Of a stretch of DNA of 64,000 nucleotides, positions 1 to 8,457 are shown in pieces. Below the pieces are notes generated by a model. That model was not told the origin of the DNA. It saw only the letters and a program-made list of their open reading frames with translations, and searched no databases. Numbering within the stretch: position 1 is the stretch's first letter; the number at the start of each line of letters is the position of its first letter. The translations under genes were made by a program, and so were the position numbers. Origin of the DNA: CAYWNA01 sp964459305 (GTDB taxonomy: Bacteria; Planctomycetota; Planctomycetia; Pirellulales; Pirellulaceae); the NCBI GenBank assembly GCA_964459305.1, contig CAYWNA010000042.1, forward strand, positions 1 to 64,000, written 5' to 3'.

Positions 1-42
1 CTCTTAATCAGAGGGTTCTAGGTTCAAGTCCTAGTGGGGGCA
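1..42 (+). tRNA. tRNA-Lys(CTT), 3' part only
   Basis: The window opens inside a tRNA. Bases 1-7 (ctcttaa) form an anticodon loop with anticodon CTT. The 3' strand of the anticodon stem is at 8-12, a 5-base variable region at 13-17, and a perfect T-stem (18-22 with 30-34) closes the TTCAAGT loop. The acceptor 3' strand is at 35-41 and the discriminator A at 42. The D arm and the 5' acceptor strand lie upstream of the window, so completeness cannot be judged. Lysine identity rests on the anticodon alone. Confidence 0.88.
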
Positions 43-48
43 CATCAT

Positions 49-89
49 AAAGCCTTGTGTAGCAAATGGTTACGCAAGGCTTTCTTTTT
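49..89 (+). terminator. Rho-independent terminator of the tRNA-Lys transcript
   Basis: AAAGCCTTG (49-57) pairs perfectly with CAAGGCTTT (75-83) and is followed by CTTTTT. It sits seven bases after the tRNA discriminator, the expected place for termination of the tRNA transcript. The stem is 9 bp with a 17-nt loop. Confidence 0.8.
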
Positions 90-211
90 GCCTGCATGCC
101 GCCAGTGATGGCTTTTGTTTCGCATTTGCTACGCTCGGCCCAAAAGTAAGATCATTTGCGAATCCCGTCTGACGCGTACTCCTGAGAAGGATGTCGTGCG
201 GTGTAGTCTAG

Positions 212-1696
212 TCAACCTCCGACCTTGGCCATGGCGATGTGACTTATGGTTATGTAACGAGAGTCAGGTCTCGCTCTCGATGTGTCCAGCAAGAGATCGC
301 CCCCCGGAAAAACGTGAAGGGACAGGTCGACACCTTCCCTGAAGATTGTGTTTTTCCCCGCAACCCGTTTCGTTAGCTCCAGCGTGTGGATGTTGCGGGA
401 TACTGACTTGTGCTGGTATTCAAATCTCTCGACCGTGCGGTCACTATCACCGTACTTGATCACGAAATGCTGGTAGTTGATCTCAATTTCATCCAGGCTT
501 AAGCTGGCCGCGGCCAGAACGCCTACTCCACGAGAATGCCCGGCTTTGGCGAGCACCGATCCCATTGATTGAGGATCATACCTCCATCTACCAAACAGTG
601 CGGCAGCCTCCGGTGGCTGGATTGCACGCTTCGGGCTGGCGACTACTGGTGGTTCCACTTCGGGTGGCTGCGGGCTGGCACCGGTCGCGTCTGCGTACCT
701 CCCCATAACGATGTGGCTGATGGTTACATAGTCGGGGTCGGGGCGTGCCTTCGAAGCGTCGAACACGAGAGTGCCGTCTGGTTCGACGTGCAGCAACACG
801 TGGGCACCTTCCTTGAAGATCTCTTCCTCCCCCGAAACTCGCGTCGTCAATACGAGCGTGTGGATGTCTCTGGACACTGACTTGTGCCTATACTCGAATT
901 CCTCGGACGGATCATTTCTGCCGCTGTACCTGAGCACAAAATGTCTGTCGTTGATCTCAATTTCATTCAGGCGCAGGTTGACGAAGGCCAGGACCCTGTT
1001 TCGAGGTGAATGTACGCTTCTCTTAAGAAGGTCACCCGTTCCGAGAGTGTCCACCCTCCATGTTCCAAAGAGGACTGCGGCCTCTGCGGGCTGAATTGAG
1101 GACGGCGGGTTGGCCGCGGCACTCTGCGGGCCGGCGTCGGTCACCTCTGAAGTTCCTGAAGCCGTCACTCTGAAGATGACAAAGCCAAGGATAGCGAGAA
1201 TCGGTACCGCCATGGCAGCAAAGACTAGCTTGTCCACCAAGGCTGCCCTCTTTGGGTTCTGCTGCTTAATTCCGCCCATCGCACGAAGGGCAGCCAATAC
1301 TACATCGTCTGTGGAATTGTAAACGCCAGAGTGCACAGCCTGCTGGAGGAACAACTCGATGTCGGGCGGATAGGCTCCCGCGGCGTCTGTCGTTGTACCG
1401 GAAGCACCAAGTTCATTGTTCCTGACACTTTTTTCCGCGTGCCTAGCCTTTGCCGAAAGCTTCTTCTGTTGGCTCTTACGCATAGCACGCACGGCAGCGA
1501 ATACGACGTCTTCTTTGCAGCCGTAGTCGCCTCTCTGCACGACCGTCTGCACGAATCGCTCGATGTCGGGCGGAAAGGCCTTCGTTTGTTCTGGGATGAC
1601 AATGGATGACTCACATCCGGGGCACTTGGCACGCCTTCCCGCACGCCCTTCCTTCACCGTGAGTATCTTGCGGCAGACGGGGCATTCGAAGTTCAT
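212..1696 (-). CDS. Zinc-ribbon / RHH-like repeat / membrane protein with a duplicated C-terminal domain
   Basis: Predicted product of 494 aa with no recognised family as a whole. Residues 5-28 form a CxxC...CxxC zinc ribbon (C5, C8, C25, C28), a common N-terminus in planctomycete proteins. Two copies of a short unit follow at about 41-72 and 109-140, beginning FPPDIERF and YPPDIELF and ending DVVxAAxRAM. They resemble the ParD-type ribbon-helix-helix fold. One hydrophobic helix lies at about 154-177. Beyond it are two copies of a roughly 100-residue domain (about 205-310 and 350-490) that share an LFGxWRxD start and an FEYxHKSVSRxIHTL core. The ATG at 1696 was chosen over an upstream in-frame start because GAGAGGAG lies just before it and the zinc ribbon starts at once. 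Inferred topology is a cytoplasmic N-terminus with the duplicated domain outside. Function unknown. Confidence 0.75.
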   Translation of the reverse strand: MNFECPVCRKILTVKEGRAGRRAKCPGCESSIVIPEQTKAFPPDIERFVQTVVQRGDYGCKEDVVFAAVRAMRKSQQKKLSAKARHAEKSVRNNELGASGTTTDAAGAYPPDIELFLQQAVHSGVYNSTDDVVLAALRAMGGIKQQNPKRAALVDKLVFAAMAVPILAILGFVIFRVTASGTSEVTDAGPQSAAANPPSSIQPAEAAVLFGTWRVDTLGTGDLLKRSVHSPRNRVLAFVNLRLNEIEINDRHFVLRYSGRNDPSEEFEYRHKSVSRDIHTLVLTTRVSGEEEIFKEGAHVLLHVEPDGTLVFDASKARPDPDYVTISHIVMGRYADATGASPQPPEVEPPVVASPKRAIQPPEAAALFGRWRYDPQSMGSVLAKAGHSRGVGVLAAASLSLDEIEINYQHFVIKYGDSDRTVERFEYQHKSVSRNIHTLELTKRVAGKNTIFREGVDLSLHVFPGGDLLLDTSRARPDSRYITISHIAMAKVGG

Positions 1697-1862
1697 GACA
1701 CACTCCTCTCTCAAGGCGAGACTCGCCATTCCCAAGCACACGAGTCGGGGCAAGAATGCGACGATTATCTAGGACAGGGCACGCCAGAAGGGAATGGCTG
1801 TCGCAACTGTTCGCGACCATTCACGTTCCGAACTCGCCAAGTATACACGATTCTCAAAATAA

Positions 1863-1931
1863 GGACCGTGGCGGATTCGAACCCGGGGTACCCGCAAGGG
1901 TACAGCAGTTTTCAAGACTCCGCAAAGGTCC
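1863..1931 (-). other. tRNA-Ser(TGA)-like fragment, probable attachment site next to the integrase
   Basis: Read on the minus strand this 69-base stretch has an anticodon stem-loop with loop CTTGAAA (anticodon TGA), a perfect 6-bp long variable arm (GTACCC/GGGTAC) and an intact TTCGAAT T-loop. The ends GGACC/GGTCC can pair. There is no D arm, and the T-stem pairs poorly, so it is not a working tRNA-Ser. It shares a 23-base identical core (1897-1919) and flanking blocks with the fragment at 9270-9329, in the same orientation. It begins 24 bases beyond the integrase stop codon. Reading it as an att site is inference. Confidence 0.7.
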
Positions 1932-1954
1932 AACGGGCCAGTCATCCAAGCGAC

Positions 1955-3112
1955 TCATCCTGCCTTCTTCGACTCTCCATTCTGGCCTTCCGAGTCCTCC
2001 GAAGCAAGCGGAAGAGCAAGCGAGGCCACAGCCCTGGCTGCTTCCTGGTCCGTCGCTGCGGCATAAACGCCAAGGGTAAGCACGGGAGTGGAGTGGCGGG
2101 CCAAGGCTTGGGCGGTAGAGACTCGGACACCAGCCCGGCAAAGGCCAGTGATGTACAAGTGCCGCAACGCGTGGAAATCCGCGAAGCCCTCGTCCGTCGC
2201 GTAGGGCACACCGGCAGCGGCAAGGTCTGTCTGCAGAAGCTCGCTTGCCCGTTGCGACCAGTAACCCGGCCAGACTGGCTCGTCCTCTGGCTTGTCCGCA
2301 AGGTAGCCCAGCAGCAAGGGCACAAGCGCTGGCGGCAGTGGTTGGAAAGCCTGCTTTCCGTTCTTCGCGTACGAAGCCCGGCACACGACGCAAGGCGTCT
2401 CGCCAGCAAGGCGGAAGGAGGAAGGCCGGAGGCTCGCAAGCTCTCGCACCCGCAAGCCAGACGCAGCGGCGACAAGGAACAACATGCGACGGTCTGCCCC
2501 GGCCAGTCCGTGGATAGTCTCGGTGCTCGCAGCGGCTGCGGCCAGTAGTAGGCCGAACTCGTCGTTGGCCAAGGCCCGCCTGTCGTGCCGACGGTCTGCG
2601 GCAGCGTTGCCCTTGCGAAGCCGAGCCAATGGGTGGGTCGACAAGCGGCCTTCCCCTACGCACCACTCGCAGAAGGCTTTGCAGTGGGCAAGGTGGTGGT
2701 TGCGGGTCTGTACGGACCGGCCTTTCTTCGCCAAGGCGGCAAGGTGTCTCTCGACAGCAGCGGCTGTGACCTGCTCGACGCGTTCGAGCCCAGCGAAGGC
2801 CGTCTCCACGGCTGTCTTGCTGTTGTGGCGGTACTTGGCGGAGGCGTCCTTGGCGACGAGGCTCGTTTGCCAGTCTGCCACACACTGGGCAAGGGTCCAG
2901 ACCCGTGGCGGTTCGGTGGGGATACCGGCTGCGGCCCGGTCCTGTTGGCGGATAAGGTCGGCCAGCATAGCCTTGGCTGCGGTCTTGTCCTCGCAGAGGG
3001 GGACGCGCCGGTTCTTGCCTGTGGCAGGGTCTTTGATGACGCCATACCACTTGGCGGTTTTGCGTGTCTTGCCGTCCCCGTTCGTGTAGCGTGGTCGGAT
3101 AAGGTGTGCCAT
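1955..3112 (-). CDS. Tyrosine recombinase / phage-type integrase
   Basis: Site-specific recombinase of 385 aa that would insert and excise the surrounding element. The catalytic set of the family is complete: R221 in ASGLRVRELASL, K250 in SYAKNGK, H314 and R317 in FHALRHLY, H340 in LARHSTP and the nucleophile Y350 in LGVYA. Residues 1-65 form a basic region (KTRKTAKWYG...GKNRRVPL) that resembles the arm-binding domain of lambda-type integrases. A SAM-like core-binding domain follows at about 73-165. The ATG at 3112 has AGGAG eight bases upstream, so the longer upstream reading is rejected. The stop is 24 bases from a tRNA-Ser-like sequence. The neighbouring primase gene is divergent. Its likely substrate is the pair of tRNA-like repeats (inference). 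Confidence 0.92.
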   Translation of the reverse strand: MAHLIRPRYTNGDGKTRKTAKWYGVIKDPATGKNRRVPLCEDKTAAKAMLADLIRQQDRAAAGIPTEPPRVWTLAQCVADWQTSLVAKDASAKYRHNSKTAVETAFAGLERVEQVTAAAVERHLAALAKKGRSVQTRNHHLAHCKAFCEWCVGEGRLSTHPLARLRKGNAAADRRHDRRALANDEFGLLLAAAAASTETIHGLAGADRRMLFLVAAASGLRVRELASLRPSSFRLAGETPCVVCRASYAKNGKQAFQPLPPALVPLLLGYLADKPEDEPVWPGYWSQRASELLQTDLAAAGVPYATDEGFADFHALRHLYITGLCRAGVRVSTAQALARHSTPVLTLGVYAAATDQEAARAVASLALPLASEDSEGQNGESKKAG

Positions 3113-3489
3113 TGCGACTACTCCTGTGTTGGTGCTGTCCCGGACGCGACGCCGTGCCGCGTCGGGACCACCAGCGGAACACACGCAGTAGTGGGCTAGC
3201 AAGGATTCCTCGCTTGGGAGTACGACACCACCCGGCGGGCAAATGCCCTTCGTTCGGGCGGTGCGCGAAAAGGGAAGCTCGCTTGGTAAATAGGAGTACG
3301 GGGAGAGAAGCAAACCTACCCCGTAGGCCAGAGCCAAGCGGGTAGTCGCAACACCAGCAGCAGCTTTGCCAGCGGTCCGAAGTATTAGAAAACGTACAAG
3401 AGCGAGCGACTACCCCGGCTCCCTGCTGCCCAACTGTGGCGCGGCAGGGGGCCGGTGCTGTATGGTGGCAGCAACGAAAGGGTAGTCGC
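3113..3489. promoter_or_regulatory. Divergent integrase/primase control region with four GTAGTCGC motifs
   Basis: This 377-base gap separates the two divergent element genes and should hold both promoters. GTAGTCGC occurs four times: on the plus strand at 3342-3349 and 3482-3489, and on the minus strand at 3406-3413 and in the bases ending at 3121. Two copies lie directly against the start codons, as GTAGTCGCATG for the primase and GTAGTCGCAATG for the integrase. By chance about 0.01 copies of a given 8-mer are expected here on both strands. An operator or iteron for an element-encoded protein would fit. No clear -35/-10 pair was identified. Confidence 0.5.
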
Positions 3490-6180
3490 ATGACGACACC
3501 AGTACCAGCCGTAGATGAACGGCGAGCCATCGTTTCTGAAAACCTGCAGAGTCTCTTCGAGCCCGGTCAACACTTCGAGATTCGCACAGTCGCGCCCCGT
3601 GACTCTGGCCTTCGTGCCCTGTCTGGTGTCTTCGACGACTACGAGGCGGCAGCGGTTTTCGCCCTCCTAGCCGAACAGGAAGGCCAAGCAGTCTACTTCG
3701 GCCTGAACCCGCGAAGCACGCAGGCAGCGAACGAACTCTCGTGTGGGAAGGCGAGCAGAGACAAGGACGTAGCCGAGCGTCGGTGGCTCTTGGTGGATTG
3801 CGACCCGGAGAAGCAAGCAGAGGGCGCGTGCCCAAGCACCGACGAAGAGAAGAAAGCCGCCAAGGCTGTCCTGCGTGCGGTGCTTGGCTGGCTGTGCCGA
3901 GACCGGGGTTGGCCTGCCCCGCTGTTGGGCGACAGCGGCAACGGTTGGCACGCGTTGTTCCGAGTGAACTTGCCTGCCGACAACGGGCTATGCGAGCGAG
4001 TCCTCGCCGCCCTCGCTGCCCGGTTCGATACGGACAAGGCCAAGGTAGACCAGAAGGTCTTCGACCCGCCGAGAATCTGCCGGTTGTACGGCACTCTGAA
4101 CGCGAAGGGGGAAGAGTCCCCAGAACGTCCCTACCGATTCTCTCGGCTGTTGGACGGGAAGGGCAGCACGGAGGCCGTCCCGTCGTCTCTTCTTGAGGCC
4201 GTCGCAGCACTGGCCCCGGAAGCCCGGCACAAGACGAACGGCAAAGGGAAGCGAAGCGGGACGGCAAGACGGGCACGCGACGGGCAAGACCCGGAGCCAG
4301 CGTTGCTAGGAGCGGCGAACATGGCGAAGAGACTAAACGACGAGGGAGACGACGACAGCCCACCGTGGGACGCCGAGAAAGTCGTAGGCAGAGCAAGGTT
4401 TTGGGCAGAAGGCCAGCCCGCAGCAGTGGAAGGCAAGGAAGGGAGCAAGAAGCTCTGTGCCGTGGCTTGCGGGTTGTTGCGAGACTTCGGGCTGTCCGTG
4501 GACGAGGCTCGCCCGTTGCTGGAGGAGTACAACGAGCGTTGCGACCCGCCGTGGGAACCGAACGCGTCGGACGGAGTAGAACACACACTCGCCAACGCGG
4601 AGCGGCTAGTGTTGGAGGACTTGGCGGACGAACCAAGCAGACTAGGCTGGCGGCTCTTGCGGGCGGAGCAACGCGGCGAGCAAGCCAGTGGGCAGACGCA
4701 AGGCGACAAGACCAAAGAACGCGAGGCAGACCGGCTTGTGGCCTTCGTCCAAGCGAAGGCCGAACTCTGGCACTCGCCACTAGGCGAAGCCTTCGCGACT
4801 GTGGCCGTCGGCGATCACAGCGAGACGCACGAGATAGCCAGCAAAGGCTTCCTGGGTTGGCTCGTTTCTTCCTGGTTCGCGGAGGAAGGCCGGATGCCCG
4901 GCAAGACAGCCAGAGACGAGGCCAAAGACTCTCTGGCCTTGTTCGCAGAGTACGAAGGCGAGCCGCACGAAGCACCGGTACGCGTAGCGAGTACCGACGA
5001 CGGGCAGACGGTGTGGCTGGACTTGTGCGACGAAGTTTGGCGAGCGGTTCGCATAACGGCCAGTGGCTGGGAGGTGATAGAAAAGCCGCCTGTTCGCTTC
5101 GTCCGGTTTCCCGGCGCGTTGCCCTTGCCTGAGCCAGAGCATGGCGGGAGCATGGACGAACTACGGCCGTTCGTCTCGGTCACCGACGAGGACTGGCCTC
5201 TTGTGCCCGCGTGGCTGGTGGGTTGCTTTCTGCCGCAGGGCACGTACGCGGCCTTGCAGTCGAGTGGCAGACACGGCTCTGGCAAGACGACCATGCAGAA
5301 CGCGCTGCGGCGGTTGGTAGACCCTTCGGCGATAAAGCCACGCGTTGGTGTGCCCAAGACCGAAAGGGCTCTGTTGGTTGCGGCTCGGTCTTGCTTCGTG
5401 GCGGCGTACAACAACGTGTCGAAAATCGACACGGACCAAAGCGACTTGCTTTGCGGTTTGGCGGAAGGGGCAGCGGATGCCGAACGCGAACTGTACACCA
5501 ACACTGGCTTGTGTCTTCTTGAGGCCAAGCGGCCAGTCCTAATCAACGGCATAGGGGGTGTCGCTGTCCGAAGCGACTTGCTAGACCGGTTTCTACTGGT
5601 GGCGGTTTCGCCCCCGGCAAAGCGAAGAGACGAGGCGGAGTTGTGGGCAGCCTACGAGGCGGCAAGGCCGCGAATACTGGGAGCGTTGCTGTCCGCCGTT
5701 GCCACAGCCCTGGCTCGCGTCGGCAGCGTGGTGGTACCGGAACCAAAGCCCCGCCTGTTGGACTTTGCCAAGTTCGCAACAGCGGCAGAGCCTGCCCTTG
5801 GCCTGCCGGACGGAAGCGTCCTGGCAGCCATGCGGGCCAGCAAGAAAGAGGCGAGCCAGACGGCCTGCGAGGCAGAACCGTGGGTACCGGCCCTGCGGTC
5901 CTTGTTGGAGCGCGAGGGGGAATGGCAGGGGACGAGTACGGCACTCTTGGCAGAGTTGGGGGCCGAGGAGAAGCGGCCCGCGCCCGGTACGACCTACCCG
6001 AAGCGAAGTGGCGACGCGGACAAGTGGCCTGGTTGGCCCAAGGGGGCCACGGAAATGAGCAAAGCGTTGGACCGGCTTGCCCCAGACCTGGAGGCAACGG
6101 GCGTCGGTTGGGAACGACTCCCTAAGTCGCACGGCGTGCGTCGGTTGCGGCTCTGGTTGGCGGAAGGCCACGAAGAGTAG
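3490..6180 (+). CDS. Primase-helicase-like replication protein of the integrative element
   Basis: Large protein of 896 aa, probably the element's replication initiator. The N-terminal third resembles AEP-type primases. It has an acidic pair in LLVDCDPE (D103, D105), then GDSGNGWHALF with H154, then a KVFDPPRICRLYGT stretch. This is the hDxD...sxH order of that superfamily. A central region (about 290-390) resembles primase C-terminal helical domains. A P-loop, SGRHGSGKTT, lies at about 593-602, with further NTPase-like sequence ending VRSDLLDRFLLV, so the C-terminal half is probably an AAA+/helicase module. The start at 3490 has AAAGGG seven bases upstream. Long open frames on the opposite strand are GC-rich shadows. 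Primase activity is inferred from motifs only. Confidence 0.75.
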   Translation: MTTPVPAVDERRAIVSENLQSLFEPGQHFEIRTVAPRDSGLRALSGVFDDYEAAAVFALLAEQEGQAVYFGLNPRSTQAANELSCGKASRDKDVAERRWLLVDCDPEKQAEGACPSTDEEKKAAKAVLRAVLGWLCRDRGWPAPLLGDSGNGWHALFRVNLPADNGLCERVLAALAARFDTDKAKVDQKVFDPPRICRLYGTLNAKGEESPERPYRFSRLLDGKGSTEAVPSSLLEAVAALAPEARHKTNGKGKRSGTARRARDGQDPEPALLGAANMAKRLNDEGDDDSPPWDAEKVVGRARFWAEGQPAAVEGKEGSKKLCAVACGLLRDFGLSVDEARPLLEEYNERCDPPWEPNASDGVEHTLANAERLVLEDLADEPSRLGWRLLRAEQRGEQASGQTQGDKTKEREADRLVAFVQAKAELWHSPLGEAFATVAVGDHSETHEIASKGFLGWLVSSWFAEEGRMPGKTARDEAKDSLALFAEYEGEPHEAPVRVASTDDGQTVWLDLCDEVWRAVRITASGWEVIEKPPVRFVRFPGALPLPEPEHGGSMDELRPFVSVTDEDWPLVPAWLVGCFLPQGTYAALQSSGRHGSGKTTMQNALRRLVDPSAIKPRVGVPKTERALLVAARSCFVAAYNNVSKIDTDQSDLLCGLAEGAADAERELYTNTGLCLLEAKRPVLINGIGGVAVRSDLLDRFLLVAVSPPAKRRDEAELWAAYEAARPRILGALLSAVATALARVGSVVVPEPKPRLLDFAKFATAAEPALGLPDGSVLAAMRASKKEASQTACEAEPWVPALRSLLEREGEWQGTSTALLAELGAEEKRPAPGTTYPKRSGDADKWPGWPKGATEMSKALDRLAPDLEATGVGWERLPKSHGVRRLRLWLAEGHEE

Positions 6181-7291
6181 GGCGAGACGCGGGGGCGTGG
6201 CGGGGGCGTGGGGCCAGAACGGCCACGCCCCCCGCCAGAAACGACACCTTCCGTGTCTGTGGCGTCTGGGGGGCGCGGGGGCGTGGCGTTTCCTCCCTTT
6301 TTGGAAGAAGGAGGGCCGTACACCACCCCCCTGGCTTTCTTCCCCGCGAAGGGCGGCAGCCCGGAAAGCCTGCTGGTCCCACGCCCCCGCGCCCCCCAGT
6401 GGGCTTTCGTCCCGTCCCCGTCCGTGTCTGGCGGGTGGCGTGGCGGGTGGCGGAAGCCTCTGTTGTTGTGCCCCCGTCCCGCCCCGCTCCGCTGTCGTCT
6501 TTGCCCTGGCCCTCCCTCCCCGTCGCGTGTGCGTGCGAGGGGGGGCGAAGCGTTGCCAGACGGCCAACAGGCGTGGCCGCTTCTCTCTCTGGCCGGCGAA
6601 GCCGGCCAGAGAAGAGGGCTGGCTCGTCCCGCTCGCCGCCAAGCGTTGGCAGGGCCACCCGCCCCGCCTGCCCGCCAAGGCCACTGCCCCTGGCTCGTCT
6701 CGCCAGCCTGCCAAGCCCGCGACCCCCGGCAAGAGGCCGAAGGGGGACGGGGTATATTCCTCGTCCTGCTCGGTTCGGCCCGCTCGCACGACCGCAACTT
6801 CGGACCCTGGGGGGAAGTCCCCCGAAACCCCCGCCGGAGTCCTCCTGCTGTCGCCTTCGCTGTTCGCCAGTCTGGCAGACGCGACGCCTTGCCCGTCGTG
6901 GCCCTTCTCTTGCGTCCGGCGCAACGCGAGAACCGCAAAGAAGCCTCGGGCCGTGTCGGGCCGAAGCAACGAGGAAAGGGCTCTCTCTGCCCTCTCTGGC
7001 GTATTCCTACACCGGAGAAAACTTACCCCCGTCCCGTCAAGAAACCGAACCAGGCCAAAGAGCCGAGTCTTGGTGGCGGCGAGTGCCCTGTTTTCTTCGG
7101 GGTCGATGGGACCCAGCTCTTACTTCCGCACGAGTTCCCGCACGTTGGTTTTGGGACGTTCGTCGCCACCAGGCAAACCCTCTGGTAGCCAAACGCGACA
7201 CCCGTCACCACGGGAGGCCACAACGAGTGCTACGCAAGAAACCGCCACGGCCGAAGAAGCCACCAGACAAGAAGGAACCGCCACGGGGCGT
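6181..7291. other. 1.1 kb GC-rich non-coding stretch of the element
   Basis: Frames are open here only because stop codons are rare in very GC-rich DNA. The translations are low-complexity (Pro, Arg, Ala, Ser) and no start has a convincing ribosome site. The first part is G-rich on the plus strand, followed by long C-rich tracts. One perfect hairpin lies at 6586-6612. Lying just behind the primase gene, it could hold an origin of replication or transfer, but no iterons were recognised. Only the last part, about 7240-7388, reads like a protein C-terminus. Confidence 0.5.
6586..6612. repeat. Perfect 12-bp GC-rich hairpin
   Basis: TCTCTGGCCGGC (6586-6597) pairs without mismatch with GCCGGCCAGAGA (6601-6612) across a 3-base GAA loop. 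There is no following T-run, so a simple intrinsic terminator is unlikely. It is the strongest local structure in the non-coding stretch of the element. Confidence 0.8.
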
Positions 7292-7388
7292 CTGCCCTTG
7301 GGACAAGGTCACGTGGGTGCCTGGACACTGGAAGTGGCAACGAGCCCTGCAGAAATGGGTCTGGACGCGAGGACACTGGTCGAAGTGA
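7292..7388 (+). repeat. 97-bp direct repeat, copy 1, encoding the end of a W/H-rich repeat protein
   Basis: This stretch is repeated at 8744-8840 with the same length and about nine mismatches. Both copies share a frame that ends in a stop and contains WVPGHWKWQRALQKWVW followed by a GHWSK end. The wording recalls the short Trp-rich repeats (WVPGHW) of small bacterial exported proteins. No credible N-terminus is visible upstream of either copy, so each is probably the surviving 3' end of a lost gene. Each copy precedes a SUMF1 sequence. Confidence 0.7.
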
Positions 7389-7506
7389 AACTCGCCGAAC
7401 GACACTACTCCACTTCTTGTGGCAATCAAGCTTCGACGTTGTTACACTGCCCGGAGACGAACGATGGGGCCTGGAGTGGTCTTGCCAGAGAGACGAAGGG
7501 AATGCC

Positions 7507-8457
7507 GTGAAAACGCGAAGGGTGTGGACATTGCTGGTTTCGTGCCTGTTGGTGTGTAGTACAAGTGGCTGCGGGGAGAAGTCGGAACCGGTTTTGGAGG
7601 AGCCCCGGCCGGTTTTGGAGGAGCCGGACGCGGTTGCGCAGGAGCCCGAGACAGAGGCGGAAGAACCCGATGCCGTTGTCAAGACGCCGAGTGTCACGGC
7701 GGAAGCAGGATTGCCCAATGAGATTACCAACAGCGTCGGGATGAAACTGAAACTGATCCCGGCGGGCGAGTTCATGATGGGGTCGCCAGAGTCGGACGAA
7801 TGGGCGCAGGACGATGAAAAATCCAAGCACAGGGTTCGGATTACCAAGCCGTTTTACCTCGGCGTGTACGAAGTAACGCAGGCGGAGTACGAGAAGGTGA
7901 TGGGAGAAAACCCAGGTAGCTTCAAAGGCGGCAGTAACCCAGTGGAGATGGTGTCTTGGCACGACGCGGTGGAGTTCTGCAAGAGACTATCGGCCAAGGA
8001 AGGGAAGACGTATCGCCTGCCGACCGAAGCCGAGTGGGAATACGCTTGCCGAGCCGGAACTACGACGCTGTACTGTACTGGAGACGACCCGGCAAGCCTT
8101 GGCGAGTACGCATGGTGTGCAGAGAACTGCGACCAGAAAACGCATCCGGTAGGAGAGAAGAAGCCCAATGCCTGGGGGCTTCATGACATGCACGGGAATG
8201 TGTTGGAGTGGTGCGCGGATTGGTACGGGCGCTATGCCAGCGAGGAGGTGAGCGACCCATCGGGGCCAGAGACGGGCTCGTACCGGGTGGACCGGGGCGG
8301 CAGCTGGTTCAGCGGCGCCAGGTACTGCCGGTCGGCGGACCGCGGCAGGGTCGTGCCGATACTCCGGGGCGAAAACCTGGGCTTCCGCGTGGCCTCAGTT
8401 CCGTCTGGAGGGCAGCCAAGCACAAGTCAAGCAAGCGAAGCCGAGAGCGGAGGCTGA
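7507..8457 (+). CDS. SUMF1 (formylglycine-generating-enzyme-like) lipoprotein
   Basis: Predicted exported protein of 316 aa. A leader (MKTRRVWTLLVSCLLVCSTSGC) ends in a weak lipobox with C22. It is followed by a Pro/Glu-rich linker with a tandem PVLEEP repeat, then a full FGE-sulfatase domain from about residue 75 (NSVGMKLKLIPAGEFMMGSP, LPTEAEWEYACRAG, HGNVLEWCADW, RGGSW, GFRVAS). The GTG start at 7507 is preceded by AAGGGA. In true formylglycine-generating enzymes two cysteines lie five residues apart after the GGS motif. Here the first is Ser (GGSWFSGARYC) and only the second remains. The protein is therefore unlikely to activate sulfatases and more likely has a binding or other oxidase role. 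It lies inside the integrative element and has a partial tandem copy downstream. Confidence 0.85.
   Translation: MKTRRVWTLLVSCLLVCSTSGCGEKSEPVLEEPRPVLEEPDAVAQEPETEAEEPDAVVKTPSVTAEAGLPNEITNSVGMKLKLIPAGEFMMGSPESDEWAQDDEKSKHRVRITKPFYLGVYEVTQAEYEKVMGENPGSFKGGSNPVEMVSWHDAVEFCKRLSAKEGKTYRLPTEAEWEYACRAGTTTLYCTGDDPASLGEYAWCAENCDQKTHPVGEKKPNAWGLHDMHGNVLEWCADWYGRYASEEVSDPSGPETGSYRVDRGGSWFSGARYCRSADRGRVVPILRGENLGFRVASVPSGGQPSTSQASEAESGG

Noticed and set aside
1868..2548. Plus-strand frame beginning MADSNPGYPQGYSSFQD and a similar one ending at 9335 (RDSNPRYPLGYSSFQD)
   Set aside because: Both are antisense translations of the tRNA-Ser-like repeats, a common mis-call.
3410..4975. Long minus-strand open frame opposite the primase gene
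   Set aside because: It is a shadow of GC-rich coding DNA: Arg/Ser/Pro-rich, with no domain and no ribosome site, while the plus strand carries clear primase and P-loop motifs.
5593..7510. Several long open frames on both strands (for example 5593-6969 minus, 6077-7510 plus, 6208-7188 plus)
   Set aside because: They are open only because stop codons are scarce at this GC content. The translations are low-complexity and mutually overlapping. Only the last 97 bases before 7388 read like protein.
7507..8457. The idea that the SUMF1 protein activates the sulfatase at 22284
   Set aside because: It lacks one of the two catalytic cysteines, looks exported while maturation is normally coupled to the cytoplasmic side in bacteria, and is 14 kb away on a putative mobile element.
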